Positions 39,601-51,061 of a stretch of DNA of 64,000 nt are shown one piece after another. A program made the translations under genes and the position numbers. The first letter of the stretch is position 1. Every line of letters begins with the position of its first letter. The notes below the pieces were generated by a model. It made no database searches. It saw only the letters and a list, made by a program, of their open reading frames with translations, and had not been told where the DNA came from. This stretch comes from Syngnathus acus (taxonomy: Eukaryota; Chordata; Actinopteri; Syngnathiformes; Syngnathidae): NCBI RefSeq assembly GCF_901709675.1, contig NC_051098.1, positions 11,934,918 to 11,998,917 of the forward strand, in the 5' to 3' direction.

Positions 39601-42600
39601 ACAATGGCAAGCAGAAAGGCCTTCCAGCACTCTGCATTGTGAGCAAGAGCGTGACGGATGACGTCATCTTGACTCATACTGCCAACAGCCGATAAAAGCG
39701 AAGGGACGACGTGACGATTGTCCTCGCTGATGTTGCTCTGGAAAGTGAAAACATACTTAAAGCATGCAAAGAAGTACATACTGCTTCTTTTTTAATTGTC
39801 TCACCATTATGGCTGCAAACTGCTCAGAGACCGAAATTGTAAGCACATTCCTTAGTTGGAGGCAAAACCTGCAAAACAGTAATACAAAAGACAGATATTT
39901 GCATTTTACCGCAAATTATGGGTAAGATTAATAATAAATACATGATGAAGTTCAACATGCATGCGAGCTGATCACATAGAGAGTTCATTTACAACGAGCA
40001 AATGTAACCTTTCCACACGACAAATTGCTGCATTAAATGACCATCTTGTACTTCCTAATCTACAAGAAATGTCAAACCAATTAGGAAACATTTTTCCAAT
40101 TCTGTACTGAGCGATCGCCTGGGAAGACTGGACTCGGCATCCGCAAAGCCGAGTTGATGAAGAAAATTTTCAATCCAGTTCAATCCATTTTCTATGGTGC
40201 ATTTGCTCATTAGGACCATGAGTGAGCTTGGATTTTTTTTTTGCTGCTAATCACCGGGCACTATGTATTCATACTGTATTGAATATAATATGTCAGTATA
40301 TTCTCTGGACACTTGATTAGGAACGCCTGAATTATCTAAATGGGGATTTATAGTTCATACATAATGCACCACCTCTAAAAAGACTTGGGAGTGATTCCTT
40401 TACTTGCCACTAGAGGGAGCTTCGTACCAGACTTTAAAAATACACTCAAGCTGTATAAAAAAAAAAAAACGATAAGATCATAATTGTGTTTGCGGTGATG
40501 CATCACACTAAGATGTGGTGATATATTATTTTTACTTTTTTTAAATCTCACAAAAACATTAGAGAGTTGGTGATATATATTATTTTTACCTTTTTTTAAA
40601 TCTCACAAAAACACTAGAAACAGCTCACTACCACGTTCTGTTAACTGTCAATTTTAACAGAAAATTATAACTTCAAAGGCAAATTCTTTTTCCCCCAATT
40701 TGTTTTCTAATCCCATTGGATCGGTTGTTATGGCCGCCGTACAGTACCGACAAAATGCATGTTTTTGACCCCGCCGAACTCGATGCCACATAACTCTCCG
40801 AGGAAGAGACGGCGGAAATTGATCACCCCATTTCAGCGGCTGCCGCATCGACTTATTTCCTGCTGCGTTCATGAGCCCCGGTTGTCCTTTCATGTCTGTT
40901 TTCATGAGGCTTCGGAAAGGGGAACAGCTTGAAAACAGCGTTTTACCTTGAAGAGACATTAACACTTGGGCCGCGCGTTGATTTATTAAAGATGCTACCT
41001 TTTCCATTTCTCTGAGAACCTTTCCGTGATGGAGCCACATTCTGAAGTGCGTTTAATATAGATATGATACATGGCGGTATAATAGGCTGGCCTCTGGGTC
41101 ACAGTCACATAGCTAGTAAGGTTTGTTTCCACATTTGGAAATCCGAATCATTTGCGAGGAGAATCGAATTTGTAGCGCTGCGCTTGTACTTTTTTTCTCC
41201 GGCCAACTCCTGCAAAATGACGAGCGCTCCGTTCTCCCGTCGCCGGCCCGGCTTCGAGACGCACGCCATGAGGCTCCTCGTTAACCTTTAGAGTCAGATT
41301 AAGAAAGGGAAGATAGGAAAAGGGGGGACACAAAAAGGGAGAAATGATGAAGAGTTTTGGCGAATGGTACGTTATTAACTTGAAATTGCACTCGGTTGGA
41401 AACGACGTGAACATTCTGAGAGCGGTTGCGCCGAATCCTCGGCGACAACGCTAATAAGCCCAATTTTAAGATCGTAATCCAAAATGATGTCATTAAGATT
41501 TTAATAAGGCTATCACGAAACTGCTTCATAAATGGAAATTGTTCTGGAATTCGATTTGGCGTTTATGACACATTATGAAGGAAACAAAGTGCAACACATG
41601 ACTTGAATGTGATCCAGAAACATGAAAAAAACATACTTGGCGACATCCAAGTTGTCCAAGAGAAGATGTCTGCCATGTGCAGTTTGCACAAACAAACATA
41701 ACAATTCCAGGCACTCTTTCTGTACTGCGTCATGTTCGGATGAGATCAAATCCACAATGGAGTCTTTGGACACTGGACTCGCCATCAGTATCTTCTGATT
41801 TTCCTCTGTAAACCACACAAAGAAATGTTCCGGTTATATCCAGACATGGAAACTCAGGAACAAAAGTTCAAGGACGCAATCAGGAACAGAAAATGGAGAC
41901 TAATATCAAAATAGTTTCTTGCTGTGGTGAAAGATGCTTTTGTGTTCATTCCCAAGAAGATTGCTGTGTTTTATACAAAAGCTGCAAAAAAAGGGGGAGA
42001 CAAAAAAAGAGAGCTGTGCCGTAAATGATACAACACGGATTACTTCGCCATTAGGATTCTTCTCCTGTTTACCTTGAAAGGACAGAGAAGAAAGAACATT
42101 GACAGGCTCATTTCATTATCTCCATACCGTTTTCTCTGCATGTGATCGTCCAAACATTGAGAATGCAAGCACACAAGTCTTGGCTGCATGGGTCATTTGC
42201 TTCCTGCGACAGGCAACTGAGGAGAAATGCACAAACTTTAGTTTCCTTCAAACTGATTAGTAGTGACTTTTTAAATTGCTTTTTTTAGTGTGGGGGGGAG
42301 TAATGAGGTACATGCAGCCATGTGAAAAAAATAAAAAAGATAATAAATAAAATAATAATAAAATAATAAAACAATTTAAAATAAAATAACAATAATAACA
42401 AAAATCATAAAATCATTAAATACTTTAAAACATTCAAATAAAAAAATAAAATAATGATAAAATGTAAATTTCGTTGTACATGTGTGACAATGACAATAAA
42501 GATCTATTCTAAATAACAAAACAATTTAAAAATAAAATAACAGAAATACAAACATCATAAAATAATTAAATAATTAAAAAACAATCAAAAATAATAATAC

Positions 42601-45600
42601 AAATAAATAAATACCGTAATTTTCGGACTATAAGTCGCACCGGAGTATAAGTCGCACCAGCCATAAAATGCCCAAAAAAGTGAAAAAAACCATATATATG
42701 TATATAAGTCGCTCCTGAGTATAAGTCGCCCCCCCACCCAAACTATGAAAAAAAACGCGACTTATAGTCCGAAAATTACGGTACCTCCCTAAACTCAGTT
42801 TCTCCGTCCAATAATTTGGGAGTTACAAAGTGGAAAACTAATCCGCAGTTATATTTGGAGCAGCAAAAACTTTGATCCACTTCTCAAATTGGATCTCATC
42901 AAATACACACATGAACCTAAATTAAGTGTCTGCAAAGCGTGGCTGTACAGTTTTCAACACCTCTGCCGGCAGAAGCTATTTTTACCAATCTCCAGCTGCA
43001 TTCAACCGACAATGAGTCTTCCCACTTTAATCATGGCGGCGCTAACAAATGACGAGTTAATTATAACCCTACTGACGTGACATGAGGGAGTCATGAGTGG
43101 CAATTTCTGAGAGGAAAAGTAAAACAAAACCAAAATCCCCTTTCACTTATTTCAATCTTTTAATTATAATCATGTCCTCGTACAACATGAGCGGACTCGG
43201 TCGGGTCAGGGAGGGATTTCCGTGAATGTGCCTATCTGCTGTTCCTTTTGTCAATGCTCCGTTGAGAGCTGACAGACAGCCAAGTCTCCCTCCGGTCTCT
43301 TTACCTCCTCGTCGTGTCATTGCTGTCGATGATATTGAAGCCATTGTGCAGCCTGAAAAGCGTCTGGCCGCTGCCTGTTAGGACGAAAGCAGAGAATGAC
43401 ATCAGATGTCAGTGGACCATATTTTATGACAGTGGAAGCTGTAGACAACGTTAAGGTTCATTTTCCTTGTTAGCATCGTAGTTAGGACGTAAGAGGAAAA
43501 AAATAAAAAAGATTTGGGAGCGACGGCAAGCTTCCTCGCTACCAATGAGCTGCAAAAAGTCAAAACGAGAAGTGAGCCGTTATTCTTTTATTTTAAAGCC
43601 GTAATGTCAACCCTGCTGAGATACTTTCAGCGGCGAGTTATGTAAGAATTGCCCTTTTCTACTGAATGGCACCGTGAGACAGGTATTATATCACTCAGCA
43701 GTTATCAAAATGAAGAAAAAATATATATTAAATGAGAAATGGCGGCCCGTGCGAAGGGAAACAAGTAGTGATGCGTAAAAAACGATTATTACGTGAAATG
43801 AATGGAGATCCGTCATTTTTAGTAGGATCTGTATTTATACTGTAGGATGCTTGCCAAAGTGTGTCATAATTAACATTTAGAAGAAAAAGAAGGCAGTGAG
43901 GATGATGGATTATATGCAAACTACAATATCTGCCTTTGGGCAATGCCTCAGAATGAGTTCGTGTAAGCGGGTCACCGTTGGGTCACAACAAGGGAACTGG
44001 TTGAATACCGAATAAGCATTAATTCAACACAGTTATGCAGAAATATTGTGTTGAATTCATTCAATATTACATTTTATTCTAAAATATATCAACCAAAAAA
44101 TAAGGAATTATCAGGTATAAATAAAAAAATGCAATAATTTTGGGATTGAATATCCTGTTTGAATAAATTTTTACTATTATAGGTCTGGTGATAAATTATG
44201 GTAAGTAAATAAGTGTAGAAAGGAGAAGAACATAAAGACTTTGAACTTCTTATGACTGAAATAGTGCCTTGCTTCAATTGATTCACTCCAAGCATTTACT
44301 TGATTTATTTCCTTTTGTAACTTCTTAGCCTTGCTCAGATCGGTGAATCAGTGGGGCAGGTTATTAAGAAACATTAGAATGAGCACAAATTGATTCAGAG
44401 GAGACAGCAACTTTAAAAACAAAAACGACACTCACAGTTGGTCACTGCTTGGGAGAGAATCTCCAATATTCCGCAGTAGTAGAGCAGCATCTGCCCAGGC
44501 TCTGACAGCTTCTCCACAAGCTGAGGGATTAGTTTGGCCTTTTCCACTCCCTTGTTAAAATCTTGCCTGGCGTTGAATTCTTCACTCTCTTTCTTCTTTG
44601 CCAGCTCCATCTTGATCAGGTATTCTATGATACATGAATCTCAAAGCCCTGATGTGGATATTACACTCGGGATTTCCCGGCTCAGAATCTGAATCATCCA
44701 TAGCAGCTAAACATTTACTTTTGCTCTTAAAAATTCTGAACATACTCGAGAATCGATTGCAACTGGACTGTTATGTTTCTGATGAGATGAGGAATGTCTT
44801 CAAAGACAACTAACACAGTCCAGTTGCGATCAAGTCAGGACCCCGAGAATGAAATAATTGTCATGAATGACAACATGACAACTAAATTCAAAATGCAAAT
44901 GTCATTTAAATAATTTATTTGATTACAAATGTCAAAGAAATGGTCAAAATACAAAAAAAAAAAGATTACTTTTTTTTTTTTTGTATTCTAACTAATTCAC
45001 TGCCAGCACAGTTAAAATGGATATTTGACGTCGTTAGCCATCAATGCCATTAAATGAGTTAAAAATGAGCAATGGGAAATTACTTTACCTTCAGCCATCT
45101 TTTCCATCTGTGGTTCGAGTTGAGCTATCTTTTCAAAGCATGCTCTGGACTGCAGAAAAAAAGGAGAAATATCGTCTCATGCAGTATGTATTGACACTCA
45201 CTCAATTATGATCTCATTATCTACCATTGTGTCAAAGATTGTCATGAAAGACAAGAAAAAGTCAAGAGTCAATAACATGTTTTTGCCTTGTTTAATGAGA
45301 TGTTCAAGTCGCACTATCCTGCATTATTCATTTTCTACCTTTCCCGTCTATGAATATTTAAAAAAAAAAAAAGGTTTCCAGTTCCAACCTCAACTGTTTG
45401 AACATCTCCGTCATTTCTGTTCCTCCATAAAATATGTTACAGAAATATAGATCAGTGCTTCTGTCTTAACAGAAGGTTTTATCATGGGAGTTGAAAGAAA
45501 AAAAACTTTCATATGGGTCGACAAGTAAGCTCGGCAGCTTACGCGAATGCGTGCTGAGCCTAGAAATTCTGTCAAGTTGTTCCTACCTCGCTGGCATAGA

Positions 45601-48163
45601 AGCATCAGCGCTAAAACAAGTCCATCATCATTAGATGAGATGATGAGCGTAATGCACAAAAGCCACGCATCAAATAAAAAAAGAGTGTGTTCAGAGATAA
45701 TGAGCACTAATCATACTTACCTCGCTGTACTTCTTCAATCCAACATACGCTTTGCCCATGTGGAGGTAAGCCTTTGTGCAGTTCTCATTACACTGATTGA
45801 AAAAAAAAGAGAAGAGTAAAGCATTTGTAAGGACACAACTTGAGAAGCCATCGTGAGATGAGATCTTGCCTATTACAGTGGTGTCTTGAGATACAAGTGT
45901 ATTTTGTTGTAAAGACTCTTAACTCAAATTATATTTCAAAATCAACAAAACTTGTCATAAGGAAAATGTCAACCAATATTATTGTACTTTATATTTTAAA
46001 AAAACAGTAATAATGTAATTAAATAGAATATAAAAAAGCTAAACAGCTCAACTTCAGAAAAATGATGCGTCATGATTGGTTGCTGGCACCTGTGATGTCA
46101 TTTTCAGTCAACAACAAATGGCAAAATGGCCGCCCACTGAGATGGATAAAAAGAGCAAGATTTTGCCTGTTTAATTTATATTCCGTAAACAAAACATTAA
46201 TTAGAGCGTTTTGTTTTGACTAGCTGGGCTACACAGAACATATTATTTCAAAAAAAAAAAATTGGGTTGATGTCCTCTTTAAAGATGAATCTACCCAGAG
46301 GGGAGCAAGCTGTGAAACCCAGGTTGCCACATTTTCATTAACATCCACTTTATAAACGGCACATCCTTCCAAGATGACCCCAGCTGTTTGCGGTAAAATT
46401 GGCTTAAATTGTGGCTTGATTGCAAACAGTTATATTCCACAAAAGGGTTTGTCTGACTGCTTTCCCATCAATACATGTGACCAGAGGGTGACACGCTATG
46501 ACAAATGAGGCTGCGAATAACTGAAGCAAACATCCGGCAGTGTCTTACCTTCAAAGCCCATTCGCAGTCGTTGATGGCCTCCTCATACCTCTCTAGATTG
46601 ATGTAAGCCTATGGAGGTACAAACAGGGGTCAAAAAAATACATGCGGCATCCCAATATGCAGACGAGATTATTGACGACTGAGAAATTTGGTACACTTGC
46701 ACAATTTTGAGCAATATCGAACGATCTCATTATTCGCACCGTGCCTCAATTACTCGCTAAGGACATATTAAATTCGATTATTTTTTGCAAGCAGCCACGC
46801 TATGGGAAAACGGGTTAGTCGGGCTCATATTTTAGCTGAATAAAGAGTTAATCAATTGACACTCTCAAAGAGGTATTTATTTTATTTTTTTTAGAGGATG
46901 TTGCCATGTTGTGAGGTTGTTGCATATTTCTAATACATCTATATTGTTTACTTTATATTGTATTGTCGTCAACAGAAATATTAACATGGAATTCCATTCT
47001 ATGTAATATTTGAAATATAAAGGACCTTTATATACAGATCTTTGTGGCACCTCATATTTTAAGTAGTACTGAAATACATGCCGTTTCCATTTATTACAAG
47101 CATTGCTGCAAAATCAATTATTTTGTCATATTAGTCAAGATCATTTACACAGTCAAACATTGAAAGAGTAAAAGCATTTAGAAAAAGTATTGACTTGCGC
47201 TCTGTTGGTATACAACTGCTGCATGTCACGTAGTTCCTCCAAGCCTTTACTGTAATATTTCACAGCGGTCTCATAATCTCTTTGAGCATAGGCTTGATTT
47301 CCTTTGTCCTTAAACGCTGGGCGGACAAAAAGGATAAAACGTTAAACAGGAAATACAGCTGGCCCTGCAAGATGCTACATCCACCTCACTACAACATATT
47401 GAAGTGGCAGGTAACAACACACCAGTGGCCTTTTTCTCTTGAGCGAGCCTCCTCTTCCTCCTGTCTTCCGCATCTCTCTCCATGAACCTCATGAAATTCT
47501 CTGGCCATAAAAAGAAAAACACTTCTATTGGCATTTATGTCTCTGATGTAGAACTCCCTGGTGACACAAACAGTAACAATAAAAAGAAATATTAAGAATC
47601 TGTTGCCTTTTATTACATTTCTTTTCATTGGGCCTTACCCGTACTTTCAGTTTGGGCATCCTGCAAAACATGGAGATATTGTTGACAATAGATTTTTAAA
47701 GGAGGAAAAAATGTTTACGCGTGTGCATTGGTCCATGTGCAATTGACGAACAATGACAACATCTTTACCACGGGAGCTTTCGGTGTTGGGTTTGTATTGA
47801 TTGTGGTCTTGTTGACTTTTGTCCTGCAGGATCCATTCAGGGATGCAATTTGGCAATCTGCCTTTTTGATAGCTTTCTGCTGGACTTCAATGTCTGGTGA
47901 GTTTAGATCCTTCACAAGCTTACCTGGCAAAACAAAGTGTAATAAAAATCCGATTAAAAACATTAAAACACTACAGCCATGAGCAATGTTGTTATATAAA
48001 ACGAAATAGCATACAAGATTAAAACTGTACACTAGCTTCAGCACAAACTAACAAGTTAACTAAAAAAAACTATAGGATAAAACAAATGAACATTACTTAT
48101 TTCGTCGACATTCTTCAAGAAACGATCCAAGTCTTCAGTTGAATCGATGTTGTTTAGTTCCAT
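33611..48163 (-). CDS. ttc12: Tetratricopeptide repeat protein 12 (dynein arm assembly factor)
   Basis: There are 21 coding exons, 5' to 3': 48097-48163, 47769-47923, 47639-47660, 47423-47500, 47195-47316, 46549-46608, 45721-45792, 45089-45149, 44436-44624, 43305-43374, 42128-42216, 41637-41805, 41190-41285, 39805-39868, 39603-39737, 39143-39235, 38979-39047, 37575-37676, 34886-34985, 34503-34731, 33611-33680. They sum to 2,112 nt (703 aa; human 705). The N-terminus [20 protein letters not shown] and the C-terminus [15 protein letters not shown] fit the family. Three TPR units cover residues about 107-212 ([57 protein letters not shown]). Armadillo-like helices follow, for example [15 protein letters not shown] and [11 protein letters not shown]. 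By family knowledge it is a cytoplasmic factor needed to preassemble ciliary and flagellar dynein arms. Exon 13 (donor after an A7 run) and exons 14-15 are the least certain part, although phase holds. Confidence 0.93.
35316..35410 (+). repeat. Left copy of the long duplication flanking the L2 insertion
   Basis: The 73 bp at 35338-35410 are identical to 37442-37514. A further 14-16 bp (TTAGCTACCAAAAATA) match upstream, separated by a short indel. It abuts the 5' junction of the LINE. Confidence 0.85.
35411..37403 (+). mobile_element. 5'-truncated L2-type LINE
   Basis: It lacks a 5' end and an endonuclease but has a long reverse transcriptase ORF, a GC-richer 3'UTR (37000-37380) and a tail of GGGCTATACAAATAAACTTGA followed by repeated CTTGA units, typical of fish L2 elements. 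It sits in intron 18 of ttc12 in antisense orientation and is flanked by a long direct duplication of host sequence. The intact ORF suggests a relatively recent insertion. Confidence 0.88.
35429..36931 (+). CDS. LINE reverse transcriptase ORF (5'-truncated)
   Basis: A 500-residue uninterrupted ORF. Early on it has the RT entry block [10 protein letters not shown], then [20 protein letters not shown] and [19 protein letters not shown]. Next come the palm motifs [14 protein letters not shown] (with catalytic Asp), [29 protein letters not shown] (YADD box) and LNPDKTEML. The C-terminal part contains [12 protein letters not shown] and LHWLPV, as in L2/CR1-clade elements. The endonuclease domain is missing, so the copy cannot retrotranspose alone. 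The first methionine is simply the first after the truncation point. Confidence 0.9.
   Translation: MLDPLPAKLLKELFHILGPSVLNIIKLSVSSGIVPTAFKTAIIKPLLKRPNLDPDCLSNYRPVSNLPFIAKLLEKVVAQQLNDYMVANNRYDSFQSGFRANHSTETALAKVTNDLLIAMDSNTSSVLLLLDLSAAFDTVDFDILLGRLKSCVGISGSALGWFHSYLSNRTHRVVHGNASSELYNVTCGVPQGSVLGPILFNIYMIPLGDIIRKYNISFQCYADDTQLYMPLSMTDPRDCCNLEACLAEIKQWMSLNFLRLNPDKTEMLIIGPTRFQHLFKETAITIDNRTITQSDTVTNLGVMFDQTLSFQKHIKNITRIAFFHLRNIAKIRPILSTGDAETIIHAFVTSRLDYCNVLFSGLPKSRIKSLQLVQNAAARLLSRTRKFDHITPILANLHWLPVHLRCDFKVLLLTYKSLHGLAPSYLVDLVVPYAPSRNLRSQNATLLATPRAKKVSAGSRAFSIRAPELWNALPMDIRTATSVETFKTRLKTHFYDMAFN
37404..37514 (+). repeat. Right copy of the long duplication flanking the L2 insertion
   Basis: It matches 35316-35410, including a perfect 73-bp segment (37442-37514). 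It carries about 18-20 bp more (CAGCCCTAAACATTTAA region) than the left copy. Confidence 0.85.
38405..38465 (-). repeat. Transposon end of the GGAGCTA/GCCCCCC family, copy 2
   Basis: The reverse complement reads GGCATTGGCGTAGCTAGAAG, then GGGGGCC and GCGCTGTTACCCCCCC, matching the layout of the copy at 31190 and the one at 63435. It lies in an intron of ttc12. Confidence 0.45.
40516..40620 (+). repeat. Two-copy tandem repeat, 52-bp unit
   Basis: TGGTGATATATTATTTTTAC, then AAATCTCACAAAAAC, occurs twice in direct repeat (starting at 40516 and 40568) with only small changes. Intronic in ttc12. Confidence 0.85.
42327..42611 (+). repeat. A-rich simple sequence with an embedded retroelement tail
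   Basis: Long AATAA-type low-complexity sequence in an intron of ttc12. At 42468-42513 it contains TTTCGTTGTACATG, GACAATGACAATAAAGATC and TATTCTA, a 3' tail of the kind left by fish non-LTR retroelements. The same tail occurs inverted at 49529-49570. Confidence 0.65.
42612..42783. mobile_element. Palindromic MITE, copy 2 (172 bp)
   Basis: TACCGTAATTTTCGGACTAT opens it, and ATAGTCCGAAAATTACGGTA closes it as the exact inverse. Internal GTCGCAC/GAGTATAAGTCGC units repeat. Intron of ttc12. Confidence 0.85.
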
Positions 48164-48660
48164 TTTTTTCCCCCCCTTCCCCTAGTGAAGTGTACAGACG
48201 GTTAAGGAACGTTTTCACGTTAATAAACCTTTTGGGGGGGCACTAATCAGTCAATTTCTATTCTTATAGGGTGCTAAATTGCCACATAAAATATGTAGTG
48301 AGACACCAGCAGGTTCGTGTACCAGACCGCGTTGTCTGTATGTCAACACGGGGTTACCATGACGACGAGATGCCTTCAAAGATCATTGTGAATTTCACTA
48401 TCAAATCTGAAAAAAGATGACACCGTTGGCCCAAAATTGAAGTCCGAAAATCAATTGAGTAGTCTTAAAACGAATACGCTATTGAGTTAATATTTTTTAT
48501 ATGTAAAGTATAAAAAAAATAATAAAAATGAAATTGTCATCCATTGTACAACACTGCCCTCGAGTGTTTCTTTTATGTCACTGAACAGTACTGTTGCACA
48601 ATTTATGCCAAACAATAATAATAATAATAATAATAAAAATAGTTGTTGGAGCCAATTTAG
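48164..48660 (-). promoter_or_regulatory. 5' flank of ttc12
   Basis: The region upstream of the ttc12 ATG starts with a pyrimidine/purine tract. It also contains an AATAAT microsatellite at about 48612-48637. No TATA box is clear. Promoter assignment is by position only. Confidence 0.3.
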
Positions 48661-49047
48661 TTTCCTTGGGTTAAATTCTTATTTTTGTTTAAGATTTGCT
48701 GGCCTTGGGCCATGGACTTTTATTTGACAAAGCCTTTGGTCACCTGGTTAGTCACCTGTTAGTAAAGATGGCTGCTCCCTCCAGGTAGTCAGTCTCAGCA
48801 AGTCTCAGACAAAGAAAGAAGATAGTAGTGATATAGTTTTTTACCGCTCAAAGGCCGCTTCAAACTACTTCAAGCCTGTTCCAAGCTTGTATTTTTTTTG
48901 GAACTTGAAAACTTTGAACTTAGAAAACAAACTTTAGTTTACTTCTTGGAACCCTTTATGTTGAAACCTTAGTTGGATTACAAACAATTTGGATTTGCAC
49001 CTGTGTGCCACCTGCTTGCCTGCCTGCCATTCCCCCTTCCCTTGCCT

Positions 49048-49228
49048 TTTAACTTTTGACGCAGTTCAGAGCAACTTCTCTAATACCATAACGTTCCAGT
49101 ATAATGGGAACTAAAGCATCCTCCTTCAACACTGGAGTATAAGAATAGGAACTAAAGCTTCCTCCTTCAACACTGGACATGCTGAAGCAACTTTGCTACT
49201 ACATTGTCATGAATTGTGTCATTAAACA
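49048..49228 (+). repeat. Arm of an inverted dispersed repeat, left copy
   Basis: The sequence from CTTTTAACTTTTGACGCAGT through CTCCTTCAACACTGGA to CATGAATTGTGTCATTAAAC recurs in reverse complement at 53889-54066. In both places it directly abuts a palindromic MITE at the same base. The CATTAAACA end resembles an LTR end, but that is a guess. Confidence 0.75.
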
Positions 49229-49667
49229 TACCGTATTTTCCGGACTGTAAGGCGCACCTAAAAACCTAAAATTTTCTCAAAAGCCGACAGTGCGCCTTAT
49301 ATATGGACCAAATTCCTAAATTTAAACTGGCCCGAAGCATTGTGTCATGAAATCAATCATAAGTGGCCCGCTGAAGACTATGAATCATGAATCAAAAAGA
49401 CCATGGATCATTATTTTCTGATTATAAAGTAATTAGCTGCGCCTGACGTTGAAATAAAAAAGATAAAATGGAGAATGATTTGATTTGGATTAAAAATCTG
49501 ACATGATGCATTAATGGTGCGCCTTATAGAATAGAATAGATCTTTATTGTCATTGTCACACATGTACAATAGTCCGGTGCGCCTTATATAACAACGTTTT
49601 AAAATGGGCCATTCAATAAAGGTGCGCCTTATAGTCCGGTGCGCCTTATAGTCCGGAAAATACGGTA
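49229..49667. mobile_element. Palindromic MITE, copy 3 (about 439 bp, with nested insertion)
   Basis: Begins TACCGTATTTTCCGGACTGT and ends TAGTCCGGAAAATACGGTA, with many GGTGCGCCTTATA subrepeats. At 49529-49570 a retroelement tail (AGATCTTTATTGTCATTGTC) interrupts a CGCCTTATAG|TCCGG unit, with ATAG on both sides as a likely target duplication. Confidence 0.85.
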
Positions 49668-50140
49668 ATGGCCGTACACCTCACTGCTCTGCCATCTCGG
49701 CAGGCTTTTAAAGTTTCTGTAAATAGCAAAGGTGATATTTTTCCACAAGCACGACTTGAGAGGTCAAGTGCTACTCAAGAAGCACAAGCATGTTAAGTAA
49801 CCTGAAGATTCGTATAATCTGCTTGCGATTGTCTAAAGGGAAAAGAAGTTTGGGAGTAGCAAAAGAAAATTTCAGAGATGACTCTTTTTGTTTTCTATGG
49901 TCACTGCAACTGCTATGGACGTCATCAGGGTACATCTCCGAGGACAAAAGCTCGTGTCATTGATGAAATGCCCGCTTTGCTCTTTATCTGCCTTTCCACA
50001 ATCAATCCACTTGAGACTCAGTCTTTTCTCCGGGGTTATCTCCAAAGAAAGATGCCCCCCCCCCCCCTCGAATTCCCCACTGCAATACAACACAAGTTAG
50101 GCTTCATTTACTTTCAGAAAAATGTCTCTTCAATTCAGTT

Positions 50141-50294
<154 letters not shown>

Positions 50295-50440
50295 TATGGA
50301 GGCAATGCTGGCCTCTCTTTGTTGTCCCGCAGTAAGAAGATCCTACAGGTGAAACAATATCAGGCCTTTCAAACGGAGGTGAACACACTCAACTAAGTCA
50401 CGCTGAGCCAGTCATGAACAGAACAGACAGTATATTAAAT

Positions 50441-50441
<1 letters not shown>

Positions 50442-50478
<37 letters not shown>

Positions 50479-50485
50479 TCCGTGC

Positions 50486-50557
<72 letters not shown>
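50442..50557 (+). repeat. (TG)n microsatellite, interrupted
   Basis: 116 bp of TG with a GCGCGTCCGTGCGTGCG interruption near 50474-50490. It ends about 60 bp upstream of the TATA-like box of the CD225 gene. Confidence 0.98.
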
Positions 50558-50561
<4 letters not shown>

Positions 50562-50602
50562 AAAAATGCAAATGATGGCTAGCAGCATGAGTGTAAAACT
50601 CA

Positions 50603-50628
50603 GGGGACTCCACCCATATAATTTATAA
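50603..50628 (+). promoter_or_regulatory. Predicted core promoter of the CD225 gene (kappaB-like site and TATA-like box)
   Basis: ATATAATTTATAA at 50616-50628 lies 51-64 bp before the start codon, a good TATA distance for a short leader. GGGGACTCCA at 50603-50612 matches a kappaB consensus in 9 of 10 positions. Both are pattern matches only. Confidence 0.4.
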
Positions 50629-50679
50629 GGCAACAACAGTCACCCCACCCAACCACTTGATCTTTGCATGCAAGGCAGT

Positions 50680-51061
50680 ATGGAGAGAGGACAGACCCTT
50701 TCTGCAGTGCCCACCTATCTTGTGTGGTCCATCTGCAACACTTTATGTTGCTGTCTGCCAATTGGCATTGCAGCAATTTACTTCTCCTCCAAGGTAGGCC
50801 TTATTTTGCTCTCATCTCTTCCTGCATACCCAAAATAATATATTGCCCAAGTTGTTTCAAATGCGAATCCAAATAACCCTGAATGGAGGTCTTATTTTAT
50901 TTAAGGTAAATGACGCCAATGCTACGGGGAACTCGGTAGCAGCTGCTGATGCGTCAAGGACCGCCAAGATCCTCAATATATCGGCGCTGGTGTGCGGATT
51001 AATTTTGAACGCCATATTGATCACTGTGTTTGTGCTTGGACTACCGTATAAAAGTGTGTAG
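50680..51061 (+). CDS. CD225/dispanin family (IFITM-like) small membrane protein
   Basis: Two coding exons, 50680-50793 and 50906-51061, joined in phase 0 (AAG|GTAGGC donor, TTTAAG acceptor), encode 89 aa. Exon 1 gives [20 protein letters not shown], the first half of a CD225 domain with an intramembrane helix and a Cys cluster suited to palmitoylation. Exon 2 gives [17 protein letters not shown], then the transmembrane segment [21 protein letters not shown]. The exon break inside the domain is as in IFITM and other dispanin genes. The ATG at 50680 has A at -3 and G at +4; an in-frame ATG at 50668 has a poorer context. AATAAA at 51078-51083 is a close poly(A) signal. Almost no N- or C-terminal tail remains outside the CD225 domain. 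Family members act at endosomal or plasma membranes, and some restrict virus entry; whether this one does cannot be told. It converges on the large minus-strand gene. Confidence 0.85.

Noticed and set aside
40654-41040. Minus-strand ORF starting [15 protein letters not shown] as a ttc12 exon
   Set aside because: It can be spliced at one side only. The following ttc12 exon would then be out of frame. Joining 41190-41285 directly to 39805-39868 keeps phase and gives a total length matching the family.
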